Below, piece by piece: positions 23,548 to 36,890 of a stretch of DNA of 64,000 bases (position 1 is its first letter; each line of letters begins with the position of its first letter). The DNA comes from Ceratopteris richardii. Taxonomy: Eukaryota; Streptophyta; Polypodiopsida; Polypodiales; Pteridaceae. The notes beneath the pieces were generated by a model. It made no database searches. It was not told the origin of the DNA and saw nothing but the letters and a program-made list of their open reading frames with translations. The stretch spans positions 83,746,217-83,810,216 of the forward strand of contig CM035406.1 in the NCBI GenBank assembly GCA_020310875.1, in the 5' to 3' direction. Both the position numbers and the translations under genes were made by a program.

Positions 23548-23745
23548 CACTACAACATATTAGGGGCATACCGACGTTACCCATACCGACGGTCACCCCT
23601 CGGCGTCGGTATGATCGTTGAAAATGCTTGAAAAACCACAGATGCAATAACGACGGTCATTTAATCATCGGTATAGACGGCGTCGGTATGAGCACCGGTA
23701 TAGGCGTCGGTACTTTACTGAAAGTTACCGACGCTCACACCAAGG
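23548..23745 (+). repeat. CACTA-1 5' terminus and subterminal repeats
   Basis: The CACTA terminus is followed by alternating GCATACCGACG, CCGACGGTCA and CGTCGGTAT words. The block from 23745 to about 23850 (starting near AAGGCAACTTTTAACC) is shared almost base for base with CACTA-2 at about 52030-52140. Confidence 0.85.
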
Positions 23746-23859
23746 CAACTTTTAACCAGGCCCGAGAGCAAAAATTCGACATCTGCTTGCATTTTGAACC
23801 AAAGTTTGCTACTGTCGAGTTTGCGCGTGCGAACTACATTCCAAACCTATTGTGTACAC

Positions 23860-23892
23860 ACATCTCTCTCTTTCTCTCTCTTTCTCTCTCTT

Positions 23893-23949
<57 letters not shown>

Positions 23950-23956
23950 TTCTCTA
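23860..23956. repeat. (TC)n / (TCTCTT)n microsatellite
   Basis: A pyrimidine run between the subterminal block and cassette E2. The matching tract in CACTA-2 lies at about 52155-52210. Confidence 0.9.
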
Positions 23957-24068
23957 CATCTCTGTTTCTCTAGATCTGAAATTTTGGTAAGAATTGCACA
24001 TACTATAGCACCCTTTCTCTTTCTTTGTGTTTTCCCTTTTCTAATTTCTCTTCTCTTTCCTTTTGCAG

Positions 24069-24155
24069 GAGCTTTTTGGCATCAAATCTTTGGAATTCGA
24101 TGAAGGGCAACATTAACTCGACCTTGATGACAATGCTCCAAACAATTACATTGAT
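24069..24155 (+). other. Exon-like cassette E2 (CACTA-1)
   Basis: 87 nt, preceded by CTTTTGCAG and followed by GTAAGTGATTG. The shared frame is open: SFLASNLWNSMKGNINSTL continuing to LQTITLM. A length of 29 codons would keep phase if spliced in or skipped. Confidence 0.65.
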
Positions 24156-24182
24156 GTAAGTGATTGTTTTGTTTTTGATTGA

Positions 24183-24350
24183 TATAGAGTGAGATAGAGA
24201 GAGAGAGATGAAAGAAAGAGAGAGATCTAGAGAAACATAAAGAGAGAGAGAGAGAAGGAGAAAGAAAGAGAGAGAGATGAAAGAGAAAGATAGAGAGAAT
24301 GTGAAAGAGAGAGAGATGAAATAGAAAGAGAATGAGATAGAGAGAGAGAT
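24183..24350. repeat. (GA)n-rich spacer
   Basis: GAGAGA runs mixed with GATGAAAGA words directly after cassette E2. The same type of spacer follows every cassette. Confidence 0.9.
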
Positions 24351-24354
24351 TCAT

Positions 24355-24985
24355 ACATACATACACACACATATGCATAGACATACTCACATACATATTA
24401 CATACACACATGCGTATTACATACACACTCACATACATATTACATACACACATGCATATACATACACATACATATTACATACTCACATGCATACACACAT
24501 ATACATACATACACACATATTACATACAAACATGCATATTACATACACACATGCATATTAGATACACACATGCATATACATACACACACATATTCATTCT
24601 CATACTCACATACATACATACATGTATACACACATATACATACACTCATGTACACACACACATGTATACATACACACATGCATATGCATAAATACATACA
24701 CACATATTTGCATGTACACACACACATACATACATACATACACACATGCATATTACATACACACTCACAGATGTATACACACACATATGTGCATACACAC
24801 ATGCATATGCATACATACATACACACATATATGCATGTACACACACATACATACATACACACATGCATATTACATACACACACACATATATATACACACT
24901 CACATATGTATACACACATGCATACATGCACATACACATACACACACATCACATATACATACACATTCATACACACATATACATG
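24355..24985. repeat. (CA/TACA)n microsatellite
   Basis: CACACATACATA and ACATGCATATTACATA words. Open frames within it consist of Thr/His/Ile/Tyr repeats and are not coding. It ends in a telomere-like block, TTTTAGGGTTAGGGTTTTAG, at about 24986. Confidence 0.95.
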
Positions 24986-25022
24986 TTTTAGGGTTAGGGT
25001 TTTAGGATTAGGGTTTTTGAAG

Positions 25023-25109
25023 GAGATTTTTGGCATCAGTTCTTTGGAATTCGACGAAGGAAAACACTAAGTGGACTTTGACGACAATGCTCCAAACAAT
25101 TACATCAAT
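25023..25109 (+). other. Exon-like cassette E3 (CACTA-1)
   Basis: 87 nt, preceded by TTTTTGAAG and followed by GTAAGTGATTG. The frame reads RFLASVLWNSTKENTKWTL and on to LQTITSM. The telomere-like motif lies immediately upstream in place of the usual pyrimidine tract, so the acceptor looks weaker. Confidence 0.65.
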
Positions 25110-25139
25110 GTAAGTGATTGTTTTGTTTTCGATTGATAT

Positions 25140-25515
25140 AGAGTGAGATAGATAGATAGATAGAGAGAGAGAGACAGAGAGAGAGAGATACATACACACA
25201 TATTTGCATGTACACACACATACATACATGCATACACACATGCATATTACATACACACACATATAAATACACACTCACATATGTATACACACACATATGT
25301 GCATACACATGCATATGCATACATACATACACACACATATGCATGTACACACACATACATACATACACACATGCATATTACATACACACACACATATATA
25401 CACACACTCACATATGTATACACACACATGCATACATGCACATACACATACACACACATCACATATACATACACACATACACACATACACACATACACAC
25501 ATACACACATATACA
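25140..25515. repeat. (GATA/GA)n then (CA/TACA)n spacer
   Basis: A GA-rich run followed by CACATACATACA words, closed by a telomere-like TTCTAGGGTTAGGGTTTTAG at about 25518. Same architecture as the spacer after E2. Confidence 0.9.
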
Positions 25516-25577
25516 TGTTCTAGGGTTAGGGTTTTAGGCTTAGGGTTTATGAATTTCTCTTTTCTTTTGTTTTGCAG

Positions 25578-25663
25578 GAGATTTTGGCATCAATTTTTTG
25601 GAATTCGATGAAGGAAAACACTAAGTGGACTTTGACGACAATGCTCCAAACAATTACATCAAT
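25578..25663 (+). other. Exon-like cassette E4 (CACTA-1)
   Basis: 86 nt, preceded by GTTTTGCAG and followed by GTAAGTGATTG. It is one base shorter than E3 in the first T-run, so the frame shifts within the cassette relative to the others. Otherwise it is nearly identical to E3, implying recent duplication. Confidence 0.6.
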
Positions 25664-25689
25664 GTAAGTGATTGTTTTTTTTTCAACTG

Positions 25690-25889
25690 ATATAGAGTGA
25701 GATAGATAGAGAGAGAGAGAGAGAGAGATGAAAGAAAGAGAGAGATACATACACACATATTTGCATGTACACACACATACATACATGCATACATGCATGC
25801 ATATTACATACACACACACACATATAAATACACACTCACATATGTATACACACACATATGTGCATACACATGCATATGCATACATACAT
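25690..25889. repeat. (GA)n and (CA/TACA)n spacer, cut by Copia-C
   Basis: The start of another intron-like spacer. Copia-C is inserted at 25895 within its CA repeat, and the rest of the repeat continues after 44204. Confidence 0.9.
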
Positions 25890-25894
25890 ACACA

Positions 25895-26694
25895 TGTTGG
25901 AGGATAAACACTCCTATGTGCACAACAAAAGCAAATGAACCCTCCTAGGATCCTGAACATTTTCAGACATAGGCTCTGTATTTTCTACGTTTCTCTGAGT
26001 ATATGCAAAGACTGATAATGAGATTCTTCAAGTTTAAACTAGACTCTAAGATCTTTCAAATGAGAGTAAAATCACTCCATTTGGACACTGGATGATGCCT
26101 CAACTAGCTGCAACAAAATAGATAACTTGATCTCTTCACACAGTATGAGCTAACTAGACAGACACTGTTCTGGTCATTTCTCTGCACATGTGCAGGCACT
26201 GAACCTGAGACTTATACCAGAAAAAGTAGAACTTATAAGCTTTCCAACAAGACAAAAATCATTGCAAATGGATTCTGGATGAAGCAGAAGCAACAATTAC
26301 AAGACCGGGGGGTCTGCCAAAAACATCTAGATAGATAGAGTGTGTAAAAGTGAAATTTCTGCAAAATATGCAGAGAACAGCTAGTAGGGGGTGTGCTTAA
26401 GCAAGGGGGCAGCTTGGGCACGTATTTCCACGACTCTAAGTCATAATAAAACTCATTAGAGGTTTTAAAGACCACATACTAACCTCTTTAACCAATCAAA
26501 AGCATATACATGTCAAAAGTGAGGTCCAATCACATCAAGAGGTGAGCTAAATCTTCTCTAATCAACTTCTTTCCATTATGGGCATAATTGGATGCCTCCA
26601 AATCGTGGAAATCAGCCTCCTTTGATTGTGGATGATGTGGAAGGTTCAATTTGAGGCATGTTCCCACACTCTTGAGCTTGAAAAACTTTCAACA
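25895..26694 (-). repeat. Copia-C 3' LTR
   Basis: 800 bp, TGTTGGAGGATAAACACTCC to TTTCAACA on the plus strand. A purine tract on the minus strand (CTTGAGTTTGAGGGAGAG, about 26695-26712) adjoins it as the polypurine tract. Confidence 0.95.
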
Positions 26695-26724
26695 CTCTCC
26701 CTCAAACTCAAGTCTTTTCCTTTG

Positions 26725-29700
26725 TTGCTTCAGCCTATGTCTCTTATGTTGATAGCTTCTTTGAATCCTCCAATCTTTGTACCTTCAAGAAACTTTGTCA
26801 TCATGTCTGCAACCCGCATCTTAGTGTTCACATACCTTATATCTAGCTCTTTTGCCATCACTTTTTCTCTAACGAAGTGGTAATGAACCTTTATGTGCTT
26901 CCTCCTTGCATGAAACATGGGATTGTTAGCTAGATAGATGCTTGAAATGTTGTCTCCATAAAGAGGAAACTCCTCCACTTCCACTTCCAAGTCCTTAAGT
27001 AACTTCTTAAGCCATAATAGCTCACATGTAGCCAATGCTAAACCTCTGTACTCAGTCTCTATGGATGAAAGAGCAACAGTGGGTTGCTTCTTAGAGCTCC
27101 AAGAGATCACTTTTGTACCTATCATGAAAACATAACCCGATGTACTCCTTCGATCATCCTTGCTACCTGCCCAATCAGCATCACTATATCCTTTGACACT
27201 TAGATCAGCATCATATGAGTAAAATAGACCTTGGTTGATGGTATGCTTGATGTAACGAAGCACCTTTCTTGCAGCCATAAGATGATCATGAGTAGGTGCA
27301 TGCACAAAATTGAGAGAGAACACCTACTACATATGCAAGATCAGGTCTAGTGAATGTAGCATAAATTAATGAACCAATTATGCTTCTATATAGTGTAATA
27401 TCTTGTATAGACTCTCCTTTACCTGCAACCAACTTTGTATTGGGCTCCATGGGCTGAGAAAGTGGCTTACAACCACTCATACCAAACCTGTATAGCACAT
27501 CCAACAAGTATTTTCTTTGAATAAAGAAGATGCCATTGTGTGCATAGATTACCGCTATTCCCAAGAAGTACTTAAGTGTTCCAAGATTAGATATCTTGAA
27601 CTCCTTCCCTAGCTTTGATTTGATATCTTTAATACCTGCAATATCACTTCCTGTGATGATTAAATCGTCCACATAGATGCATATGTATACCGTCTTGTCT
27701 CCTTGCTTCTTCATGTAAAGTGATGGATCTGCAACACTTTGTTTGTATCCACAACTTGATAAATAATCCACTAACCTCTGATTCCAGGCCCTTGGGGCTT
27801 GCTTTAGTCCATATAATGCTTTCCTTAGCTTGCAAACATGATTTGGGTACTCATACTAGCAAATCCTTGAGGTGGCTCATGTAGACTACTTCTTCAAGCT
27901 CTCCATTGAGGAAGGCATTCTTCACATCCAACTGATATAAGCTCCATTTCCTTGATGTGGCCACTGCAATCAAAGTCCTAATTGTTGGCATCTTGGATAC
28001 GGGGCTGAAGGTTTCATCATAATCTATCCCATAGCTTTGGGAGAAGCCTTTCGCCACCAACCTTGCTTTGTACCTAGCAATGGAACCATCTGACTTTCTT
28101 TTAATTTTGTAAACCCACTTATTACCTATCACCTTCATGCCTTCTTGAGCTGGTACCAAGCTCCAAGTATGGTTCTCATCAAGTGCTTTGAGCTCTTCCT
28201 TCATTGCCTCTTGCCATTCCTTGCAATCCTTAGCTTCTTCATAACTAGTTGGTTCTTTGTCCTTGATTACCTGAGTCATGTATGCATAATGCTTTGCAAT
28301 GAAATTATCATATGTTAACCTTTGTATTGGATATCTTACTCTTGAAGACCTTCTTTCACTTCCTTTAGGTGTGGTTGCCATCTTCTTTCTTTGTTTGGAC
28401 ACTCCTGGAGTTTGAACTTCTTCTATCTCTTCATCTTCCAACATGCTCTCGTCCACATAGCTTCCTTCTTCAACTGAAATCTTCTCTTTGCCTTTGACTT
28501 TGCTTTCTTCAGAGCTGGTCTCTCTTTCCCTAAGCCTTCCACTCCATGGTGAGGGTGTCCTTGTGTTGCATGAGTTGCTTGGACCACTCAAATCCATGCT
28601 TTCTTGAACTCTATCATCATTCTTCAAATCTGTCTCACCTATGTCTTCAACCTGCAATGGACTTGTGCATGCATACCAAGGCTTCAACTCATCAAAGACA
28701 ACATCCCTACTTACCTTCAGCTCCTTGGTGATGGGATTATAGCATTTATACCCCTTTTGTTCCATAGAATATCCCAAAAAAATACACCTTTCAGATTTGG
28801 CATCTAACTTTGACCTCAACTCTTGAGGTACATGTACATAGCATATACAACCAAAGATTCTAAGATGTGAAATGCAAGGTTTTCTTCCACTCCATGCTTC
28901 CTCAGGGGTTAGATGATGTATACCTGATGTAGGACATCTATTCATGATGTATGTGGCTGTATATGTAGCCTCTCACCAATAACAATGCGGCATATTCATT
29001 TCGTTGAGCATACACCTTGCTACCTCTGCTATGTGTCTATTCTTTCTCTCTGCTACCCCATTTTGTTGAGGGGCATACCTGCATGTAAATTGTCTTTTGA
29101 TGCCATTGACCTGCAAAAATTCAGAAAATTCATGGGAGAAATACTCTCCCCCTCCATTGGATCTCAAAGTTTTGATAAACTTGCCAGATTCCTTCTCCAC
29201 CTGTGCTTTGAATTTCTTGAAGTAGTGGAACACATCTGATTTGTTTCTAATGCAATACAACCACACTTTCCTTGAAAAGTCATCAATGAAGGTTACAAAA
29301 TACCTATTTCTAGCAAGGGATGCTTCTCTTGTTGGACCCCAAACATCCGTGTGAATGAGGTCTAAAACATTTGCACTTACATAGGTACTCTTCTTGAAGG
29401 GCAGCCTTGATTGTTTTCCTTGTTGGCAAGCTACACAAATTTCATGCAACATTTTAGATGTAAAATTTGGTAGGCCTCTTACCAAGCTCCTCCTTTGCAT
29501 GTCCTTGAGCTTTTGTAGGTTGATGTGACCTATTCGTTTATGCCATAGATCCAAATCTGCTATCCTCTTGTCTCCATATGTGACATACATTGAATGGTGT
29601 GGCTGATTTATGTCCATTGTGAACATTCTCCCTTGCTTTTTTCCTTTTGCTATGAGCTTGAAACCTGCCCTTGGATCCTCAACAAAACATCCTCTTTCAT

Positions 29701-30960
29701 TGAACCTAACTTGATAGCCTTTTTCTACCATTTGGCCTACCGAAATCAAGTTTTTGGTAATAGTAGGGACATGTAATACCTCTGATAAGAACTTTGCTCT
29801 TTGATTTCCTTCCAAACTGATATCTCCCACATGTTGAATGATATGCTCTCAGTTATCACCTGTTTCCACATGCCCTTGATGCTTTGGGACCTGCAAATTA
29901 CTAAAAAAATCCTTTCGACATGACATATGATTGCTACATCCACTGTCTACATACCATACTTCTTCACTAGCTTGAGTTGTATCTTCACCATACCTCATGG
30001 CAAGTAAATAATCATTCCCTTGGTTGGATGATGTGTTTGCATAATTACCTTGCCCTCTATAATTGTTGTTGTTGCTTTGATTCCCTTGTCTTTGAGCTCT
30101 ATGATAGCATTCATTTGCAAAATGACTGGGCTTACCGCATACAAAGCATCCATTTGAAGTGGCTTGTCCTCTTCCACCAAATCTTGTACCTCTTCCTCTA
30201 TTTGTGGATCTTCCACCTCTTTGACCTACATTTTCTTGTTGTCCTTGACCTCCTTGGTTGCTTTGATATCTTCCTCTTCCTCTTGAAGCACCTCGGTTGT
30301 GTCTTCCTCTTCCTCTACCTGCATACAACAATTGCCCTTGGCTATCCTTGGCGTTATGACCACCAAGGTTCATCTCCTCTGTCACCATGAGAGTGATTAG
30401 TTGATCAAAATCAGGAAGACATACACTGAAGTTGTGAAAGCCCTCCATTTTTCATCATCCCTAAGTCCATTTAGGGTGTGGGCGACAAGATCGTCATCAT
30501 CTAGGGCACAACCGATTGACCCTAGTGCATCTGCAAGCTCTTTAACCTTTAATATGTAATCATTACCAGCTTGAGAGGGGCTTTTCCTAAGATTATTTAG
30601 CTCATTCTTGAGCTGAATTTTTCTAGCTTTTGTGGAGTTTGAGTACAATCTCTCCAAGCACTCCCACACCTTCTTCGATGTATCCAAATATTGAATATGC
30701 CCTACCATAGAGTTGCTAATATGCTGAGATAATATGAAAATGACCCTTTTGTCCCTTTAATCCCACTCTCTTACTGCTCTTCTCTAGTCATTGGTTGGAT
30801 TTACCTCATCTATGTAGGGTTTTGGCTCTCCACCACTCACAAGTCCCCACAAACCTTTCCCCATCAAAAAATTGCTTATTCTAAATCGCCATGGTTGGTA
30901 GTTTCCTTTCTCGAGCTTCTCAATCTGAGCATTGAGATCAGCCATGGTGCCTCCTAACTC
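26725..30960 (-). pseudogene. Copia-C gag-pol coding region, left copy
   Basis: In transcription order: gag start MADLNAQIEKLEKGNYQPWR, an Arg/Gly-rich segment (GRGRGRHNRGASRGRGR), the knuckle CFVCGKPSHFANEC, protease VWYVDSGCSNHMS, pre-integrase LWHKRIGHINLQKL, integrase HTDVWGP and [37 protein letters not shown] and YVDDLIITG, and RNase H SDADWAGSKDDRRSTSGYV with HFVREKVMAKELDIRYV. Several breaks. The RGG-like segment before the knuckle suggests extra RNA binding by Gag (inference). Confidence 0.9.
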
Positions 30961-31118
30961 TTTTGAACCTTCCCCTTGATGCAATGAAGTTGAAAAGGAT
31001 GTCTTTTACCTCAAAAAATAGAGCTACTCCTCTTGATGAAGCTTCGTCTTTGATTTGATGATGTATTTGCTTCCCCTTGTTGTTGACGTGCCCGTTCTTT
31101 GCTTCCTTCCTTCAAAGT

Positions 31119-32197
31119 TGTGAAGAGAGATGATGGATGCAATCCAAAGATGAGTAGGTGTCGCTACAACCAGCTTCACACCAGCCAATTGAGACTTCAG
31201 AGTTGATTAGTAGACCCTTTGAGTTTCCTAAATCCACCAAAATATCAGCCAAGTACTTTGGAACATGTATCCCAAAAGTTTAAGTCAAGACATACTAGTT
31301 GCAAAATGACTAGCTCCCAAAACTTGCTATTTTTGGACATACACCTGCTGGAAAAACTGAACAGTGCTCTCAACCTGGTAGGAATTAGAAAAATTCCTTT
31401 TGGGAATAGCAAATAGACTTAACAAGATTCCCAATCCAAGTTAAAACACTTCAAATGATGGACTGAGCACTGAGAACAAGTTTCATCAATTTCTGGAACA
31501 TTCCCACAATTCTCGGGGCTCTGCAGAGATAGACCAGTAAGCCGTAAAATGCAGATATCTCCAAAAGTATTAATTAAATGACCTTGAAAATTTATATGCG
31601 GAAAGTAGACAGTAAGAGCTATCCAACGCACTTTAAAACACTGAAAATGAATCAGTAGACCTCAAGATATGACCTTCTGAAGGTACTACTCTGAGTGAGT
31701 ATAGCAGAGAACAAAACAGAGAAGTAGATGATGATAAATGTATAGATTCAGATATGATTACAACCACATTGGCAATGAATCTTTGCACAATGGGAGTAGA
31801 ATGATAGAGCTATGGAGTAAGCTCTTCAATCTCTACAAAATGACATGAAGTGGTCATGTACAAGGCTTGCTAATCGCCTCTTCCTTCTTGCTTCTTTTAT
31901 AGCTATTCTTGGAGGGAGTTTTGAGTTCGAATTCGAATGGCTCCACCTAAAAGTGATCCCCAAAGTTAGGAGAGATTCACTCAGCTCTAAATTTCGTGGT
32001 TTTAGGTAGTTAGAGCCACGAATTTGCTTTTACATCATGGATGAGGTAAGCCATCCTTTTCCTTTTTTTTTTTTTCATTTACAAGAGATAAAATGTACTC
32101 TTTTACAAGAGGTGTTCACATGACTACACATGTGACTTACAAATGAGGATAATATCAAACATATCAAGCATGTAGGCTTGGGTAAAATGCACCAACA
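31119..32197 (-). repeat. Copia-D 3' LTR in the duplicated unit
   Basis: 1,079 bp, from TGTGAAGAGAG to GCACCAACA on the plus strand, matching the Copia-D LTRs at 36891-37943 and 42248-43325. The flank AAAGT resembles the AAACT target duplication of Copia-D. This is as expected if the LTR arrived by segmental duplication rather than by its own insertion. Confidence 0.92.
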
Positions 32198-32239
32198 GCT
32201 CCCCCTCAAGCGGAACATGCTTGGCCTCCAAATAAGTCT

Positions 32240-32538
32240 TCAATTGTCCTTGATTTCCTGCAAGCCAATCATCAACTTGAATCTACTTAACTTTGTACCA
32301 TCAAGAGCTTTAGTCAACATGTCGGCACATTGCATATCTGTAGAGACATAGGATAGTTGAATATCCTTGCCCATTAGCTTCTCCCTTACATAATGGTAGT
32401 GGACTTTAATATGCTTGGTTCTAGCATGATATACCGGATTAGCTGCTAGATGTAGTGAGCTTGTGTTGTCACCAAAAATATGAGGTGTTGAAGAATGAAG
32501 TCCAAGATCTGTGTACAAAGACTTTAACCACATGATTT
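32240..32538 (-). pseudogene. Copia-D RNase H end in the duplicated unit
   Basis: Short minus-strand coding with FGDNTSSLHLAANPVYHARTK and HYHYVREKLMGKDIQL, the C-terminal RNase H part of Copia-D (compare 37986-38284). It is joined at 32538 to Copia-C RNase H sequence. Confidence 0.85.
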
Positions 32539-35500
32539 TCCAATCTTTGTACCTTCAAGAAACTTTGTCATCATGTCTGCAACCTGCATTTTAGTGTTCA
32601 CATACCTTATATCTAGCTCTTTTGCCATCACTTTTTCTCTAACGAAGTGGTAATGAACCTTTATGTGCTTCCTCCTTGCATGAAACATGGGATTGTTAGC
32701 TAGATAGATGCTTGAAATGTTGTCTCCATAAAGAGGAAACTCCTCCACTTCCACTTCCAAGTCCTTAAGTAGCTTCTTAAGCCATAATAGCTCACATGTA
32801 GCCAATGCTGAACCTCTGTACTCAGCCTCTGTGGATGAAAGAGCAACAGTGGGTTGCTTCTTAGAGCTCCAAGAGATCACTTTTGTACCTATCATGAAAA
32901 CATAATCCGATGTACTCCTTCGATCATCCTTGCTACCTGCCCAATCAGCATCACTATATCCTTTGACACTTAGATCAGCATCATATGAGTAAAATAGACC
33001 TTGGTTGATGGTGTGCTTGATGTAACGAAGCACCTTTCTTGCAGCCATAAGATGATCATGAGTAGGTGCATGCAAAAAATTGAGAGAGAACACCTACTAC
33101 ATATGCAAGATCAGGTCTAGTGAATGTAGCATAAATTAATGAACCAATTATGCTTCTATATAGTGTAATATCTTGTATAGAATCTCCTTGACCTGCAACC
33201 AACTTTGTATTGGGCTCCATGGGCTGAGAAAGTGGCTTACAACCACTCATACCAAACCTGTATAGCACATCCAACAAGTATTTTCTTTGAATCAAGAAGA
33301 TTCCATTGTGTGCATAGATTACCTCTATTCCCAAGAAGTACTTTAGTGTTCCAAGATTAGATATCTTGAACTCCTTCCCTAGCTTTGATTTGATATCTTT
33401 AATACCCGCAATATCACTTCCTGTGATGATTAAATCGTCCACATAGATGCATATGTATACCGTCTTGTCTCCTTGCTTCTTCATGTAAAGTGATGGATCT
33501 GCAACACTTTGTTTGTATCCACAACTTGATAAATAATCCACTAACCTCTGATTCCAGGCCCTTGGGGCTTGCTTTAGTCCATATAATGCTTTCCTTAGCT
33601 TGCAAACATGATTTGGGTACCTCATACTAGCAAATCCTTGAGGTTGGCTCATGTAGACTACTTCTTCAAGCTCTCCATTGAGGAAGGCATTCTTCACATC
33701 CAACTGATATAAGCTCCATTTCCTTGATGTGGCCACTGCAATCAAAGTCCTAATTGTTGGCATCTTGGCTACGGGGCTGAAGGTTTCATCATAATCTATC
33801 CCATAGTTTTGGGAGAAGCCTTTCGCCACCAACTTTGCTTTGTACCTAGCAATGGAACCATCTTAATTTCTTTTAATTTTGTAAACCCACTTATTACCTA
33901 TCACCTTCATGCCTTCTTGAGCTGGTACCAAGCTCCAAGTATGGTTCTCATCAAGTGCTTTGAGCTCTTCCTTCATTGCCTCTTGCCATTCCTTGCAATC
34001 CTTAGCTTCTTCATAACTAGTTGGTTCTTTGTCCTTGATTACCTGAGTCATGTATGCATAATGCTTTGCAATGAAATTATCATATGTTAACCTTTGTACT
34101 GGATATCTTACTCTTGAAGACCTTCTTTCACTTCCTTTAGAAGTGGTTGCCATCTTCTTTCTTTGTTTGGACACTCCTGGAGTTTGAACTTCTTCTATCT
34201 CTTCATCTTCCAACATGCTCTCGTCCACATAGCTTCCTTCTTCAACTGAAATCTTCTCTTTGCCTTTGACTTTGCTTTCTTCAGAGCTGGTCTCTCTTTC
34301 CCTAAGCCTTCCACTCCATGGTGAGGGTTTCCTTGTGTTGCATGAGTTGCTTGGACCACTCAAATCCATGCTTTCTTAAACTCTATCATCATTTTTCAAA
34401 TCTGTCTCACCTATGTCTTCAACCTGCAATGGACTTGTGCATGCATACCAAGGCTTCAACTCATCAAAGACAACATCCCTACTTACCTTCAGCTCCTTGG
34501 TGATGGGATTATAGCATTTATACCCCTTTTGTTCCATAGAATATCCCAAAAAAATACACCTTTCAGATTTGGCATCTAACTTTGACCTCAACTCTTGAGG
34601 TACATGTACATAGCATATACAACCAAAGATTCTAAGATGTGAAATGCAAGTTTTTCTTCCACTCCATGCTTCCTGAGGGGTTAGATGATGTATACCTGAT
34701 GTAGAACACCTATTCATGATGTATGTGGCTGTATATGTAGCCTCTCCCCAATAACAATGCGGCATATTCATTTCGTTGAGCATACACCTTGCTACCTCTG
34801 CTATGTGTCTATTCTTTCTCTCTGCTACCCCATTTTGTTGAGGGGTATACCTGCATGTAAATTGTCTTTTGATGCCATTGACCTGCAAAAATTCAGAAAA
34901 TTCATGGGAGAAATACTCTCCCCCTCCATCCGATCTCAAAGTTTTGATAAACTTGCTAGATTCCTTCTCCACCTGTGCTTTGAATTTCTTGAAGTAGTGG
35001 AACACATCTGATTTGTTTCTAATGCAATACAACCACACTTTCCTTGAAAAGTTGTCAATGAAGGTTACAAAATACCTATTTCCAGCAAGGGATGCTTCTC
35101 TTGTTGGACCCCAAACATCCGTGTGAATGAGGTCTAAAACATTTGCACTTACATAGGTACTCTTCTTGAAGGGCAGCCTTGATTGTTTTCCTTGTTGGCA
35201 AGCTACACAAATTTCATGCAACATTTTAGATGTAAAATTTGGTAGGCCTCTTACCAAGCTCCTCCTTTGCATGTCCTTGAGCTTTTGTAGGTTGATGTGA
35301 CCTATTCGTTTATGCCATAGATCCAAATCTGCTATCCTCTTGTCTCCATATGTGACATACATTGAATGGTGTGGCTGATTTATGTCCATTGTGAACATTC
35401 TCCCTTGCTTTTTTCCTTTCGCTATGAGCTTGAAACCTGCCCTTGGATCCTCAACAAAACATCCTCTTTCATTGAACCTAACTTGATAGCCTTTTTCTAC

Positions 35501-36730
35501 CATTTGGCCTACCGAAATCAAGTTTTTGGTAATAGTAGGGACATGTAATACCTCTGATAAGAACTTTGCTCTTTGATTTCCTTCCAAACTGATATCTCCC
35601 ACATGTTGAATGATATGCTCTGAGTTATCACCTGTTTCCACATGCCCTTGATGCTTTTGGACCTGCAAATTACTAAAAAAATCCTTTCGACATGACATAT
35701 GATTGCTACATCCACTGTCTACATACCATACATCTTCACTAGCTTGAGTTGTATATTCACCATACCTCATGGCAAGTAAATAATCATTCCCTTGGCTGGA
35801 TGATGTGTTTGCACAATTACCTTGCCCTCTATAATTGTTGATGTTGCTTTGATTTCCTTGTCTTTGAGCTCTATGATAACATTCATTTGCAAAATGACCG
35901 GGCTTACCGCATACAAAGCATCCATTTGAAGTGGCTTGTCCTCTTCCACCAAATCTTGTACCTCTTCCTCTATTTGTGGCTCTTCCACCTCTTTGACCTA
36001 CATTTTCTTGTTGTCCTTGGCCTCCTTGGTTGCTTTGATATCTTCCTCTTCCTCTTGAAGCACCTCGGTTGTGTCTTCCTCTTCCTCTACCTGCATACAA
36101 CAATTGCCCTTGGCTATCCTTGGCGTTATGACCACCAAGGTTCATCTCCTCTGTCACCATGAGAGTGATTAGTTGATCAAAATCAGGAAGACATACACTG
36201 AAGTTGTGAAAGCCCTCCATTTTTCATCATCCCTAAGTCCATTTAGGGTGTGGGCGACAAGATCGTCATCATCTAGGGCACAACCGATTGACCCTAGTGC
36301 ATCTGCAAGCTCTTTAACCTTTAATATGTAATCATTAGCAGCTTGAGAGGGGCTTTTCCTAAGATTATTTAGCTCATTCTTGAGCTGAATTTTTCTAGCT
36401 TTTGTGGAGTTTGAGTACAATCTCTCCAAGCACTCCCACACCTTCTTCGATGTATCCAAATATTGAATATGCCCTACCATAGAGTTGCTAATATGCTGAG
36501 ATAAAATGAAAATGACCCTTTTGTCCCTTTCATCCCACTCTCTTACTGCTCTTCTCTAGTCATTGGTTGGATTTACCTCATCTATGTAGGGTTTTGGCTC
36601 TCCACCACTCACAAGTCCCCACAAACCTTTCCCCATCAAAAAATTGCTTATTCTAAATCACCATGGTTGGTAGTTTCCTTTTTCGAGCTTCTCAATCTGA
36701 GCATTGAGATCAGCCATGGTGCCTCCTAAC
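32539..36730 (-). pseudogene. Copia-C gag-pol coding region, right copy
   Basis: The same domain series as the left copy, with a long stretch (about 34376-36220) covering the knuckle CFVCGKPGHFANEC, protease VWYVDSGCSNHMS and the full integrase with SDGGGEYFS and QQNGVAERKNRH. RT shows YVDDLIITG and RNase H shows SDADWAGSKDDRRSTSDYV. It has a few breaks and is somewhat better preserved than the left copy. Confidence 0.9.
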
Positions 36731-36890
36731 TCTTTTGAACCTCCCCCTTGATGCAACGAAGTTGAAAAGGATGTCTTTTACCTCAAAAAATAGAGCTACT
36801 CCTCTTGATGAAGCTTTGTCTTTGATTTGATGATGTATTTGCTTCCCCTTGTTGTTGACGTGCCCGTTCTTTGCTTCCTTCCTTCAAACT

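Larger units (their letters stand above)
26769..32538. repeat. Tandem duplication, left unit (about 5.77 kb)
   Basis: 26769 onward is repeated from 32539, with an offset near 5,770 bp. The unit runs from the Copia-C RNase H region through gag, across a Copia-D 3' LTR (31119-32197), to the Copia-D RNase H region. The junction at 32538/32539 joins Copia-D sequence (matching 38277-38284) directly to Copia-C sequence (matching 26769 on). Only a base or two of shared sequence is visible there. Confidence 0.9.

Noticed and set aside
24373-25611. His/Thr/Tyr/Ile open frames
   Set aside because: Microsatellite translation; only the exon-like cassette parts have a conserved frame.
17035-25900. CRISPR array
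   Set aside because: The repeats are microsatellites without unique equal-length spacers, and the DNA is plant-like.
31119-32538. A third independent Copia-D insertion
   Set aside because: It is explained by the tandem duplication: the flanks and junction match the duplicated unit and there is no separate target duplication.
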